In this document: positions 1-8,414 of the stretch, piece after piece | Numbering within the stretch: position 1 is the first letter of the stretch | Layout: each line of letters opens with the position of its first letter | Source of the DNA: B21-G16 sp003644825 [NCBI: Candidatus Zhuqueibacterota bacterium] | Lineage (GTDB): Bacteria; SM23-31; B21-G16 | Direction of reading: 5' to 3' | Assembly: GCA_003644825.1 (NCBI GenBank) | Contig: QNDJ01000016.1 | Span: 1-11,610, forward strand | DNA length: 11,610 nt | Position numbers and translations under genes: made by a program | Notes under the pieces: generated by a model | What the model saw: the letters and a program-made list of their open reading frames with translations, nothing else | Databases searched by the model: none | What the model was told of the DNA's origin: nothing

Positions 1-1091
1 AACTCAACATCATCTCCAGGCATTACCATCTCTACACCCTCCTTCAACTTCATCACTCCAGTAACATCAGTAGTCCTGAAATAAAACTGAGGCCTATATC
101 CATTGAAAAACGGCGTATGCCTGCCTCCCTCCTCCTTTGTCAATACATATACCTGACCCTTAAACTTAGTATGAGGCGTTATACTACCAGGTGCCGCTAT
201 CACCATACCCCTCTCCAATGCCGTCTTCTCTACACCCCTCAATAAAACTCCTATATTGTCTCCTGCCTCACCCTTATCCAAAATCTTACGAAACATCTCC
301 ACACCCGTAACTACAGTACGCCTGTTAGCTCCTAATCCAACTATCTCTACCTCATCACCTACCTTAACCGTCCCTCTCTCTACCCTGCCAGTCCCCACTG
401 TACCCCTGCCCGTTATACTAAATACATCCTCAACAGGCATCAAAAAAGGCTTGTCTATATCACGAACAGGCGTCGGTATGTAACTGTCAACAGCCTCCAT
501 TAACTCCAATACAGAACCACACTTCTCACAACCAGGCCTACCACAACCACAATTCAAAGCCTCCAACGCAGAACCCTTTATTATCGGTACCTCATCACCA
601 GGAAACTCATACTCACTCAATAACTCCCTTAACTCTAACTCCACTAACTCCAATAACTCAGGATCATCCACCTGATCAACCTTGTTCAAATATACAACTA
701 TATAAGGAACACCCACCTGCCTCGCTAATAATATATGCTCCCGCGTCTGTGGCATAGGCCCATCCGCAGCCGATACCACCAAAATAGAACCATCCATCTG
801 AGCAGCACCCGTTATCATATTCTTTATATAATCAGCATGACCAGGACAATCAACATGGGCATAATGACGCCTATCTGTCTCATACTCAACATGCGCAGTC
901 GCTATCGTTATACCCCTCTCCCTCTCCTCAGGAGCATTGTCTATACTATCAAAATCCCTGTACGACGCTAAACCCCGCTTGCTCAATATCAACGTTATCG
1001 CTGCCGTCAACGTCGTCTTACCATGATCTACATGCCCTATCGTCCCTATATTAACATGGGGCTTAGTCCTCTCAAACTTCGCCTTAGACAT
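1..1091 (-). CDS. tuf: Elongation factor Tu (EF-Tu), 3' end cut by window edge
   Basis: GTPase that carries aminoacyl-tRNA to the ribosomal A site in the cytoplasm. Translated by hand from the ATG at 1091, the frame stays open to the left edge: 363 codons against a usual 394-400 residues, so the last part of domain 3 and the stop lie outside. GTPase motifs visible: GHVDHGKT (residues 19-26), RGITIA after the switch I region, DCPGH (81-85, with the catalytic His at 85), NKVD (136-139) and GSAL (173-176). Domain 2 carries [15 protein letters not shown] and domain 3 GGRHTPFF and YRPQFYFRT. Odd points: the G domain contains [11 protein letters not shown] (181-191), a CxC-x4-CxxC arrangement where most bacterial EF-Tu has no such cysteines. 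Codon choice is extreme (all 32 Glu GAG, all 19 Lys AAG, 20 of 22 Ile ATA) and unlike the other genes here. It lies 39 bp downstream of fusA. Identity is certain; a second genomic tuf copy is possible but not visible. Confidence 0.98.
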   Translation of the reverse strand, partial: MSKAKFERTKPHVNIGTIGHVDHGKTTLTAAITLILSKRGLASYRDFDSIDNAPEERERGITIATAHVEYETDRRHYAHVDCPGHADYIKNMITGAAQMDGSILVVSAADGPMPQTREHILLARQVGVPYIVVYLNKVDQVDDPELLELVELELRELLSEYEFPGDEVPIIKGSALEALNCGCGRPGCEKCGSVLELMEAVDSYIPTPVRDIDKPFLMPVEDVFSITGRGTVGTGRVERGTVKVGDEVEIVGLGANRRTVVTGVEMFRKILDKGEAGDNIGVLLRGVEKTALERGMVIAAPGSITPHTKFKGQVYVLTKEEGGRHTPFFNGYRPQFYFRTTDVTGVMKLKEGVEMVMPGDDVE

Positions 1092-1096
1092 ATATT

Positions 1097-1105
1097 CCCT
1101 CCTTT
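1097..1105 (-). promoter_or_regulatory. Ribosome binding site of tuf
   Basis: On the minus strand AAAGGAGGG precedes the tuf ATG by five bases (AATAT). It is the longest anti-Shine-Dalgarno match in the window and fits very high EF-Tu output. It also confirms the ATG at 1091 as the start. Confidence 0.9.
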
Positions 1106-1128
1106 ATTATGAAAATAATTTTTATAAT
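1106..1128 (-). repeat. AT-only imperfect inverted repeat in the fusA-tuf spacer
   Basis: Two 11-base arms, ATTATAAAAAT and ATTTTCATAAT on the minus strand, are separated by one base and pair with a single mismatch. The element fills most of the spacer between the fusA stop and the tuf ribosome binding site. With no G-C pairs a hairpin would be weak and there is no following U tract, so an intrinsic terminator is unlikely. It could be an RNA-processing site, part of a weak internal promoter (CATAAT resembles a -10 box, but the matching -35 is poor), or chance in AT-rich DNA. Confidence 0.35.
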
Positions 1129-1130
1129 CA

Positions 1131-3227
1131 TTAATTTACAAACCTGCTAATACCAACCACTCTCTCAACTATCTGGTCAGAAATGTTCTTTGGAACTTCC
1201 TCATAAGAATATATCTGCATTGTATATGATGCCCTTCCCTGAGTTAATGACCTCAGGGAAGTTGCATAACCAAACATCTCACTTAATGGAACCTTTGACT
1301 CAATTATCTGAGAACCTTTATGTTGCATACTGCTTTCTATCTTACCCCGCCGGGATATCAAATCACCCATAACTTCACCAACATATTCTTCAGGGGTTAT
1401 TACTTCAACTTCCATAATTGGTTCCATCAATACAGGATTTGCTTTCTTAACTGCATCCTCAAAAGCCATCGATGCGGAAACCCTGTATGCCAATTCCGTC
1501 GAATCAGCCTCATGATATATACTATCAATTAACGATACCTTAATATCTATAATTGGATAACCCGCAATAACTCCATTCTTTGTAGAAAGTTCTAATCCCT
1601 GACCTATCGAGGAAATAAACTCTCTGGGTAACATCCCTTGTTTCAACCTGTTTTCAAAAATAAACCCTTTACCTTTTTCATTTGGCTCAATTAAAATCTT
1701 CACATACCCGAATTGAGTTCTTCCACTAATATCTCTACAAAATTTTGCTTCTCCAATAGCGGGCTGAGTTATTGTTTCTTTATAAGCAACCTCGGGCTTT
1801 CCAACATTCGCTTTTATGTGAAACTCTCTTAGAAGTCTGTCAATTATTATTTCAAGATGCAACTCACCCATACCAGAAATTATAATCTGACCTGTCTCCT
1901 CATCCTTAGAAATCTTAAAAGTCGGGTCTTCATCAGAAATCTTATTAAGAGAAAAATTTAATTTTTCCTCGTCTACTTTTGATTTAGGTTCAATAGCAAT
2001 CGATATTACAGGCTCCGGAAAATGCATCGGTTCAAATAAAATCTGACGATGTAAATCACATAAAGTATCACCTGTTGCTGTTTCTTTCAATCCAACAGCA
2101 GCTGCTATATCACCTGCAGAAACTTCCTGTATATCCTGTTTTTTATTTGCAGACATCTGTAAGAGTCTTCCTATCCTTTCCTTTTTTCTTAATCTCGGAT
2201 TATATACATAGGCTCCAACTTTAGTTGAACCTGAATAAACCCTGAGATATGTTAATTTACCAACATAAGAATCACTCATTATTTTAAAAGCAAGGGCTGA
2301 AAACGCTTCATTTTTATCTGACCTTCTTTCCTCAACTTTCCCGGTCTTAGGATGTTCTCCTTTTACATTTGGAACATCCAGCGGTGAAGGTAAATAATCC
2401 ACAACACCATCAAGCAAATGTTGAATCCCTTTGTTCCTTAAAGCTGCGCCACAAAAAACAGGTATTATCTTTATATCCAGAGTCCCTTTTCTTATAGCTC
2501 TCTTTATATCATCAGCTCCAATTTCCTTGCCATCAAGATATTTCTCCAGTAAAACATCATCAAATTCCGATACCTTTTCTATCAACTTCTCTCTTCTTTC
2601 AAACATTTCTTCCTGATATTTTTCAGGAACTTCCTCTTCTTTAAATATCCTTCCAAAAGATTCTTGATTATAAGTAATGAATTTCTCACTGATTATATCA
2701 ATAATTCCTGAAAAATTATCTTCTTTTCCAACAGGCATTGTAATAACAACGGGGTTAGCACTCAATTTTTTCTCCATCATCTCTATGACCCAATCAAATT
2801 CTGCACCAACTCTATCCATCTTATTAATAAAAGCTATTCTTGGAATATTGTATTTATCAGCCTGTCTCCACACAGTTTCGGACTGAGGCTCAACACCACC
2901 CTTAGCACAAAACAGAGCAATCGCACCATCAAGTACCCTCAATGATCTTTCAACTTCCACTGTAAAATCAACGTGACCGGGTGTATCTATTATATTAATC
3001 TGATAATCCTTCCAGAAACAAGTAATAGCTGCTGATGTAATAGTTATTCCTCTTTCTTTTTCCAGTTCCATCCAGTCCATTGTTGCTGAGCCTTCATCAA
3101 CCTCTCCAATCCGATGAACTTTACCAGTATAATAGAGTATCCTCTCAGTAGTTGTAGTCTTACCAGCATCAATATGTGCCATTATTCCGATATTTCTTAA
3201 CATTGTTAAAGGAACTTTCCTTTCCAT
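1131..3227 (-). CDS. fusA: Elongation factor G (EF-G), translocation GTPase
   Basis: Catalyses GTP-driven movement of tRNA and mRNA after peptide bond formation, and helps ribosome recycling with RRF. The product from the ATG at 3227 is 698 residues, normal for EF-G. Visible motifs: P-loop AHIDAGKT (17-24), switch I RGITI (59-63), DTPGH (81-85) and NKMD (135-138), then FCGAAL as G5. Later domains show [19 protein letters not shown] (domain III), the domain IV block with [15 protein letters not shown], and the C-terminal [19 protein letters not shown] (domain V). A start at 3227 gives [20 protein letters not shown], whose length before RNIG matches known EF-Gs. The frame opens further upstream to a TTG at 3272 inside rpsG, which I reject. 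An in-frame TTG at 3239 is better spaced from an AAAGGA motif, so the exact start is slightly uncertain. Ends in TAA, 39 bp before tuf; starts 25 bp after the rpsG stop. Confidence 0.97.
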   Translation of the reverse strand: MERKVPLTMLRNIGIMAHIDAGKTTTTERILYYTGKVHRIGEVDEGSATMDWMELEKERGITITSAAITCFWKDYQINIIDTPGHVDFTVEVERSLRVLDGAIALFCAKGGVEPQSETVWRQADKYNIPRIAFINKMDRVGAEFDWVIEMMEKKLSANPVVITMPVGKEDNFSGIIDIISEKFITYNQESFGRIFKEEEVPEKYQEEMFERREKLIEKVSEFDDVLLEKYLDGKEIGADDIKRAIRKGTLDIKIIPVFCGAALRNKGIQHLLDGVVDYLPSPLDVPNVKGEHPKTGKVEERRSDKNEAFSALAFKIMSDSYVGKLTYLRVYSGSTKVGAYVYNPRLRKKERIGRLLQMSANKKQDIQEVSAGDIAAAVGLKETATGDTLCDLHRQILFEPMHFPEPVISIAIEPKSKVDEEKLNFSLNKISDEDPTFKISKDEETGQIIISGMGELHLEIIIDRLLREFHIKANVGKPEVAYKETITQPAIGEAKFCRDISGRTQFGYVKILIEPNEKGKGFIFENRLKQGMLPREFISSIGQGLELSTKNGVIAGYPIIDIKVSLIDSIYHEADSTELAYRVSASMAFEDAVKKANPVLMEPIMEVEVITPEEYVGEVMGDLISRRGKIESSMQHKGSQIIESKVPLSEMFGYATSLRSLTQGRASYTMQIYSYEEVPKNISDQIVERVVGISRFVN

Positions 3228-3244
3228 AAATACTCGCAAACCAA

Positions 3245-3250
3245 TCCTTT
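3245..3250 (-). promoter_or_regulatory. Shine-Dalgarno-like motif upstream of fusA
   Basis: AAAGGA lies just after the rpsG stop codon. It is 17 bases from the ATG at 3227, which is long, but 5 bases from an in-frame TTG at 3239. Closer to the ATG only GAG is seen, 5 bases upstream. Homology favours the ATG; spacing favours the TTG. Coupling to rpsG termination may compensate. Confidence 0.4.
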
Positions 3251-3252
3251 CT

Positions 3253-3723
3253 CTACCACCTAAAATGTGCAAAAGCCTTGTTAGCCTCTGCCATTTTATG
3301 AGTATCTTCCCGCTTCTTGATAGATGCCCCCTCTTTATTATACGCTGCTATTAATTCAGATGCCAGACAATCTGCCATTGTCTTTTCTTTTCTTTCATTA
3401 GCATACCTGATCAACCACCTGATGGCTAATGTTTGGGCTCTCTTCGGGCTTACTTCTACCGGCACCTGATAAGTTGCACCACCAACCCTTCGAGATTTAA
3501 CTTCCAATAAGGGTTTTACATTAGATACAGCCTGCTGGAACACTTCTAATCCATCTTTTTTGGTTCTCTCTTCAACCTTTTCTAAAGCTGTATAAAAAAT
3601 TCTTTCTGCTAAACTCTTCTTACCTTTTCTCATAATACCGTTGATAAACTTCGTAACAAGCCTGGATTTATACTTTGGGTCAGGTAAAACTTCTCTTTCA
3701 ACCGCTCTCTTTCTTCTGGCCAT
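3253..3723 (-). CDS. rpsG: 30S ribosomal protein S7
   Basis: Primary 16S rRNA-binding protein that nucleates assembly of the 30S head and lies near the E-site tRNA and mRNA exit. The product is 156 residues, the standard bacterial length. It begins [18 protein letters not shown], with the basic N-terminus and PDPKY typical of S7. It then shows [52 protein letters not shown] and a C-terminal block [21 protein letters not shown]. The ATG at 3723 is preceded by AAAAGG at a six-base gap, and that site overlaps the rpsL stop, which suggests tight coupling. In the Enterobacteria S7 autoregulates the str operon by binding between rpsL and rpsG. The 11-base spacer here is too short for that structure, so such control is not evident. 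Stop is TAG. Confidence 0.98.
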   Translation of the reverse strand: MARRKRAVEREVLPDPKYKSRLVTKFINGIMRKGKKSLAERIFYTALEKVEERTKKDGLEVFQQAVSNVKPLLEVKSRRVGGATYQVPVEVSPKRAQTLAIRWLIRYANERKEKTMADCLASELIAAYNKEGASIKKREDTHKMAEANKAFAHFRW

Positions 3724-3729
3724 TTTCTA

Positions 3730-3735
3730 CCTTTT
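3730..3735 (-). promoter_or_regulatory. Ribosome binding site of rpsG, overlapping the rpsL stop
   Basis: AAAAGG on the minus strand, six bases before the rpsG ATG. Its first base is the last base of the rpsL TAA stop, so ribosomes ending rpsL translation would sit on the rpsG initiation site. Confidence 0.75.
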
Positions 3736-4109
3736 TATTTTTTAGGTTTTTTGGCTCCATACTTAGACCTGCCCTTTTTCCTGTCCTGAACACCACTTGT
3801 ATCAAGGGTCCCTCTTATAATATGATACCGAACACCCGGTAAATCTTTCACCCTTCCACCTCTTATAAGTACTATTGAATGTTCCTGAAGGTTATGACCT
3901 TCGCCCGGTATATATGCTGTTACTTCAATTCCATTTGTTAGCCTTACTCTTGCAACTTTCCTTAAAGCAGAATTTGGCTTTTTGGGAGTTGAGGTATAAA
4001 CCCTTGTACAAACTCCTCTTTTTTGTGGACAGTTACTTAAAGCAGGAGTAGAAGCCTTCTTTAAAACTCTCTTTCTCCCATATCTTATTATTTGATTAAC
4101 AGTTGGCAT
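3735..4109 (-). CDS. rpsL: 30S ribosomal protein S12
   Basis: Decoding-centre protein of the 30S subunit that monitors codon-anticodon pairing and sets accuracy. The product is 124 residues, the usual size. It starts [15 protein letters not shown] and shows [53 protein letters not shown], and a lysine-rich tail ending YGAKKPKK. Lysines 43, 44 and 88 and Pro91, the positions where substitutions give streptomycin resistance or altered fidelity, hold the sensitive-type residues. Asp89, the residue methylthiolated by RimO in many bacteria, is present in KDLPG. It starts 15 bp after the rpoC stop and ends 11 bp before rpsG. The spacer from rpoC directly to rpsL lacks the L7Ae-family gene found there in many Firmicutes. 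Confidence 0.98.
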   Translation of the reverse strand: MPTVNQIIRYGRKRVLKKASTPALSNCPQKRGVCTRVYTSTPKKPNSALRKVARVRLTNGIEVTAYIPGEGHNLQEHSIVLIRGGRVKDLPGVRYHIIRGTLDTSGVQDRKKGRSKYGAKKPKK

Positions 4110-4113
4110 TTAA

Positions 4114-4117
4114 CCTC
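4114..4117 (-). promoter_or_regulatory. Ribosome binding site of rpsL
   Basis: GAGG, extended to ATGAGGT, four bases before the rpsL ATG on the minus strand, within the 15-base spacer after rpoC. It is a short but normally placed site. Confidence 0.65.
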
Positions 4118-4124
4118 ATAAAAA

Positions 4125-7100
4125 TTATTTTTCCGATTCTATTAACTCTTCCTTTTTTTCTACTTCTTTTTCTTTTTTCTCCTCCTCTTCTTCTTCTTCC
4201 TCTTCGGATATAACTTCAATTTTTCGATACTTTTTCAGCCCTGTACCTGCAGGTATAAGATGTCCCATAACAACATTCTCTTTTAATCCTTTTAAATAAT
4301 CCACTTTCCCGGCAATTGCAGCATCCGTTAAAACCCTTGTAGTTTCCTGAAAAGATGCTGCCGATATAAAGCTATCCGTTGTCAATGCTGCCTGAGTAAT
4401 CCCTAAAAGTAACGGCTGAAATGTAGCAGGTTTTGCAGGTCTTGAATCAGCAGGTGTTTTACCCTGTTTTTTCAATCTATCATTAATTCGCTCAAGTTCA
4501 TACCGATTAACCAACTGACCTTTTTCATAACCTGTATCACCAGGTTCTTCAATAATCATCATATTAACAATTTTTTCATTTTCTTTCATAAAGTAAAATT
4601 TATCAACATGGTCTCCTTCAAGAAATCCAGTATCACCGGGGTCTTCAACTTTCACCTTTTGAAGCATCTGTCTCACAATTATTTCTATATGTTTATCATT
4701 TATTCTTACACCCTGCAACCTGTAAACTTCCTGAATCTCATTTACAAGATATTCCTGAACCTTGTTCGCACCCATAATCCTAAGAATAGTATGAGGTGCT
4801 ACATTTCCATCCGAGAGTTTCTCACCCGCTTTAACTTCATCTCCATCATGAACAAGAACATGCTTCCCCGCAGGAATCATATACTTTTTAACATCACCCT
4901 GTCTTCCAGTAATAATAATTTCTCTAACTCCTTTTTTAACAACACCAAATTTAACTATCCCATCTATTTCGCTTACAATAGCCGGGTCTTTAGGTTTTCT
5001 CGCTTCAAAGAGCTCTGCTACTCTTGGCAATCCACCTGTTATATCCTTCATTTTAGCCGTTTCCCTTGGTATTTTAACAAGAGGATCACCTGCTCTTATT
5101 GGTTGACCATCTTCAACAACCAGTCTTGATTTCACAGGAACTAAAAAATTCCCAAGCTTTTTACCGTTCTCATCTACTATATGTATATGAGGATTTAAAC
5201 TCCTGTCCCTGGTCTCGATAATTGTTCGCTGTCTTCTTCCTGTTGTTTCATCCAGTTCTTCTCTATACGTAATATTCTCTTTTAAATCTATAAATTTTAC
5301 AAAACCATCCATATCTGATAAAATAGACGAAGAGTAAGGATCCCAGGTAAACAGGGTATCTCCTTTATTAACCTTATCACCATCACCTTTTAAAATTTCA
5401 GAACCATAGGGCACATTATACCTTGCAATTATTCTATTTTCTTCATCTTCGATAAGGATCTTTCCATTTCTTCTTAAAGCAATATAAAACACACTTCCGT
5501 TATCTTCTCGTCTAACTACTTTTAAACCATCATATTTAATTTTGCCTGGAACTTTTGCCTCAATTTTGGAAGTCGCAGCAATTCTCGCTGCAATACCCCC
5601 TATATGAAAAGTCCTCAAAGTCAACTGGGTTCCAGGTTCACCGATACTCTGAGCCGCAATAACTCCAACAGCTTCACCTATTTCCACAGGACGACCCCGG
5701 GCTAAATTTCTACCATAACATTTCGCACAAACCCCATTCTGAGTCTCACAGGTTAACACAGAACGAATCTTTACACTCTCTATTAAAGGATTATCAACTA
5801 TCTTCGCAGCACTCTCTTCATTTATTTCTTCATTAGCTTTTACAATAACTTCTTCAGTCAAAGGGTCAATTATATCATCTGATGCAACCCTTCCGAGAAT
5901 CCTATCGTACAAAGGTTCAATGACCTCTTCACCCGCTTTCAAAGCGGAAATCTCAATACCCAGAATTGTGCCACAGTCCTCTTCTGTAATAATTACATCT
6001 TGAGCTACATCTACAAGCCTTCTCGTTAGGTAACCTGCATCAGCAGTTTTCAGAGCAGTATCTGCAAGCCCCTTTCGAGCACCATGGGTGGAAATAAAAT
6101 ATTCTAAAACAGAAAGACCTTCTTTAAAATTAGCTGTAATAGGAGATTCTATAATTTCACCTGTTTGTCCTGTCATTGTTTTTTGAGGTTTTGCCATTAA
6201 TCCTCTCATTCCAGCCAGCTGTCTTATCTGGTCTTTGCTTCCCCTTGCACCAGAATCAGCCATCATAAAAACCGAATTGAAACCATTCTGATCCCTTCTA
6301 ATTTCTTCAAACATCTTCTGGGATACTTCACTGGTTGCCTGAGTCCATATATCAATAATTTTATTATATCGTTCACCATCTGTAATATCACCACTTTCAT
6401 ATAAGCTCTGAATCCTCTCAACCTGAACAGCAGCATCTTCAATAATCTGAGATTTCTTCTCAGGAACCAGTACATCATCAAGACCAACAGATACTCCACC
6501 CTTCATCGCATAATAAAATCCTAAATCCTTTAATTTATCAAGAAACTGGGCAGTTCTAAAATTCCCTACTCTCCGAAAAGCTTCTCCAATAATCTCTTCC
6601 ATTCTTCTCTTATTTAATAATTCATTAATAAATCCTATCTCTTTCGGTACTATCTGATTAAAAATAACTCTTCCTGTCGATGTTTCAATTATCTTCCCAT
6701 TAATTCTTACCCTAATCATTGCATGAAGGTCAATCTTATTATCATTGTAAGCAATGATAACTTCTTTTGGGGAAGAAAATATCTTACCTTCTCCTTTTAG
6801 TCCCTGCCTTATCTTTGTTAAATAATAACAACCAAGCACTATATCCTGACTGGGCACTGCAATAGGACGACCATGAGCTGGTGACAGTAAATTGTGTGTT
6901 GAAAGCATTAACAACTTAGTTTCCACCTGTGCTTCAAAAGAAAGAGGAATATGAACAGCCATCTGGTCACCATCAAAATCAGCATTAAACGCAGCACATA
7001 CCAGAGGATGAATCTTTATAGCTTTCCCTTCCACCAATACCGGCTGAAAAGCCTGTATTCCTAATCTATGAAGTGTAGGAGCCCTGTTCAATAAAACAGG

Positions 7101-8396
7101 GTGATCCTCAATAATCATCTCAAGAATATCCCATATTTCCTTACTTTTTTTATCTACCAGTTTCTTTGCGCTTTTTACAGTTTTTACATGCCCCCTCTCT
7201 ACAAGTTTTCTGATAATGAAAGGTTTGAAAAGTTCTACTGCCATATCCTTCGGTAAACCACATTCATGAAGTTTTAACTCAGGACCCACAACTATCACTG
7301 ACCTGCCAGAGTAGTCAACTCTTTTCCCCAATAGATTCTGTCTGAATCTTCCCTGCTTTCCTTTAAGCATATCACTCAATGATTTCAGAGGCCTGTTACC
7401 ATCACTCCTGACGGCCGTTGCTTTTCTACCATTATCAAACAGAGAATCAACCGCTTCCTGAAGCATCCTCTTCTCATTTCTTAATATCACCTCTGGCGCT
7501 TTTATTTCAATAAGTTTCTTCAAACGATTATTTCTGATGATTACTCTTCTATACAGGTCATTAAGATCGCTGGTGGCAAACCTTCCACCCTCCAGAGGAA
7601 CAAGAGGCCTCAATTCCGGGGGTATTACAGGTATAACATCAAGCACCATCCACTCCGGTTTATTATAAGTTTCACCTTCTCTTTTCTTAAATGCCTCAAT
7701 AACTCTTAACCTCTTGAGTATTTCATTCTTTCGCTGTTCAGAAACCTCAACTTTTACTCTTGCTCTTAATTCTCTTGATAATTCTTCAAGATTAACATTC
7801 TTCAAAAGATGTTTTATTGCTTCACCACCAATCTTTGCAACAAATTTTTTTGGATTTTCCTCATCCTCTCCTTCCGTTTCTTCAGGAAATTCATTTATAA
7901 TACGAAAGTATTCCTCCTCAGGAATCAATTCTTTAGGGCGTAATCCCGTTCTTCCAGGGTTTATAACAACATAAGATTCATAATATATTATCTTCTCAAG
8001 GTCTTTAACAGGTATTCCCAGTATATATCCTATTTTAGAAGGTAGTGAACGAAAATACCATATATGCACAACAGGAGTTGCCAAAGAAATATGCCCCATT
8101 CTCTCTCTTCTCACACTTTTCAATGTAATTTCAACACCACATCGATCACAAATAATACCTTTATACCTGATTCTTTTGTATTTTCCGCAATGACATTCCC
8201 AATCCCTCACAGGTCCAAAAATCTTTTCACAGAATAAACCATCTTTTTCAGGCTTAAAGGACCTGTAATTTATTGTTTCAGGTTTTAGAACCTCTCCATA
8301 AGACCTGGCTAAAATGGAATCCGGCGATGCCAGATTTATGGAAATCTTTGAAAATTCCTTTTCGAAATTTTCATTCTTTTTTTCAAATATGCTCAA
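4125..8396 (-). CDS. rpoC: DNA-directed RNA polymerase subunit beta'
   Basis: Largest catalytic subunit of RNA polymerase, 1,423 residues. The N-terminal zinc site uses Cys68, Cys70, Cys83 and Cys86 (CHCGKY...CDRCG). The Mg-binding motif NADFDGD is at 471-477, with Asp473, 475 and 477. The bridge helix/F-loop region ([20 protein letters not shown]) is near 713-738. A second zinc site is formed by Cys808, 883, 890 and 893. The trigger loop begins [16 protein letters not shown] near 919 and resumes [18 protein letters not shown] near 1117, so an SI3-like insert of about 180 residues splits it, as in many Gram-negative lineages. The C-terminal part holds [20 protein letters not shown]. Oddities: a PGDTG element occurs twice (1253-1257 and 1285-1289), and the protein ends in a Glu/Lys tail (1398-1423). 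The start is TTG at 8396 with GGGGGA five bases upstream; no in-frame ATG lies before the conserved [11 protein letters not shown] block. It sits 18 bp after rpoB and 15 bp before rpsL. Confidence 0.98.
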   Translation of the reverse strand: MSIFEKKNENFEKEFSKISINLASPDSILARSYGEVLKPETINYRSFKPEKDGLFCEKIFGPVRDWECHCGKYKRIRYKGIICDRCGVEITLKSVRRERMGHISLATPVVHIWYFRSLPSKIGYILGIPVKDLEKIIYYESYVVINPGRTGLRPKELIPEEEYFRIINEFPEETEGEDEENPKKFVAKIGGEAIKHLLKNVNLEELSRELRARVKVEVSEQRKNEILKRLRVIEAFKKREGETYNKPEWMVLDVIPVIPPELRPLVPLEGGRFATSDLNDLYRRVIIRNNRLKKLIEIKAPEVILRNEKRMLQEAVDSLFDNGRKATAVRSDGNRPLKSLSDMLKGKQGRFRQNLLGKRVDYSGRSVIVVGPELKLHECGLPKDMAVELFKPFIIRKLVERGHVKTVKSAKKLVDKKSKEIWDILEMIIEDHPVLLNRAPTLHRLGIQAFQPVLVEGKAIKIHPLVCAAFNADFDGDQMAVHIPLSFEAQVETKLLMLSTHNLLSPAHGRPIAVPSQDIVLGCYYLTKIRQGLKGEGKIFSSPKEVIIAYNDNKIDLHAMIRVRINGKIIETSTGRVIFNQIVPKEIGFINELLNKRRMEEIIGEAFRRVGNFRTAQFLDKLKDLGFYYAMKGGVSVGLDDVLVPEKKSQIIEDAAVQVERIQSLYESGDITDGERYNKIIDIWTQATSEVSQKMFEEIRRDQNGFNSVFMMADSGARGSKDQIRQLAGMRGLMAKPQKTMTGQTGEIIESPITANFKEGLSVLEYFISTHGARKGLADTALKTADAGYLTRRLVDVAQDVIITEEDCGTILGIEISALKAGEEVIEPLYDRILGRVASDDIIDPLTEEVIVKANEEINEESAAKIVDNPLIESVKIRSVLTCETQNGVCAKCYGRNLARGRPVEIGEAVGVIAAQSIGEPGTQLTLRTFHIGGIAARIAATSKIEAKVPGKIKYDGLKVVRREDNGSVFYIALRRNGKILIEDEENRIIARYNVPYGSEILKGDGDKVNKGDTLFTWDPYSSSILSDMDGFVKFIDLKENITYREELDETTGRRQRTIIETRDRSLNPHIHIVDENGKKLGNFLVPVKSRLVVEDGQPIRAGDPLVKIPRETAKMKDITGGLPRVAELFEARKPKDPAIVSEIDGIVKFGVVKKGVREIIITGRQGDVKKYMIPAGKHVLVHDGDEVKAGEKLSDGNVAPHTILRIMGANKVQEYLVNEIQEVYRLQGVRINDKHIEIIVRQMLQKVKVEDPGDTGFLEGDHVDKFYFMKENEKIVNMMIIEEPGDTGYEKGQLVNRYELERINDRLKKQGKTPADSRPAKPATFQPLLLGITQAALTTDSFISAASFQETTRVLTDAAIAGKVDYLKGLKENVVMGHLIPAGTGLKKYRKIEVISEEEEEEEEEKKEKEVEKKEELIESEK
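4146..4205 (-). repeat. 60-base polypurine tract encoding the RpoC Glu/Lys tail
   Basis: On the minus strand every base is a purine except one (position 4162). Runs of GAA and GAG encode nine glutamates (residues 1398-1406) followed by [11 protein letters not shown]. Four consecutive GAA triplets lie at 4188-4199. Such tracts are prone to replication slippage, so tail length may vary between relatives. The downstream rpoC reading frame remains intact to its stop. Confidence 0.75.
4482..4649 (-). repeat. Internal duplication of a PGDTG element in rpoC
   Basis: Residues 1250-1273 ([20 protein letters not shown] and on) resemble residues 1282-1305 ([20 protein letters not shown] and on), a period of 32 residues. 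Both copies keep [ED]PGDTG[FY]xxGxxV[DN][KR][FY]. The codons have diverged (GAC CCC GGT GAT ACT GGA against GAA CCT GGT GAT ACA GGT), so the duplication is old. Proteobacterial and Firmicute RpoC have one such element; I recall a doubled, weaker version in Bacteroidetes RpoC. Confidence 0.7.
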
Positions 8397-8401
8397 AACT
8401 A

Positions 8402-8407
8402 TCCCCC
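8402..8407 (-). promoter_or_regulatory. Ribosome binding site supporting the UUG start of rpoC
   Basis: GGGGGA on the minus strand, five bases before the TTG at 8396, in the 18-base gap after rpoB. The nearby ATG at 8409 is out of frame and soon meets a stop, so the UUG is the only start that preserves the conserved beta' N-terminus. Confidence 0.7.
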
Positions 8408-8414
8408 ATAAATT

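Noticed and set aside
256-971. Two + strand open frames (256-483 and 735-971) opposite tuf
   Set aside because: They are antisense to the conserved EF-Tu GTPase and domain 2 sequence. Their Pro/Thr/Ser or Arg/Tyr-rich products reflect the restricted codons of tuf.
1092-1130. Intrinsic terminator between fusA and tuf
   Set aside because: The palindrome has no G-C pairs in its stem and no U tract follows it before the tuf ribosome binding site.
3228-3272. Extension of fusA upstream to TTG at 3272
   Set aside because: It would overlap the rpsG end by 20 bases and add 15 residues with no counterpart in EF-G. Homology supports the ATG at 3227.
4608-5129. Open frame of 173 codons on the + strand
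   Set aside because: It lies wholly opposite conserved rpoC sequence, resembles no family I know, and lacks a convincing ribosome binding site. It is an antisense shadow.
6263-6499. A 78-codon minus-strand frame inside rpoC
   Set aside because: Out of frame within conserved rpoC, with no independent support.
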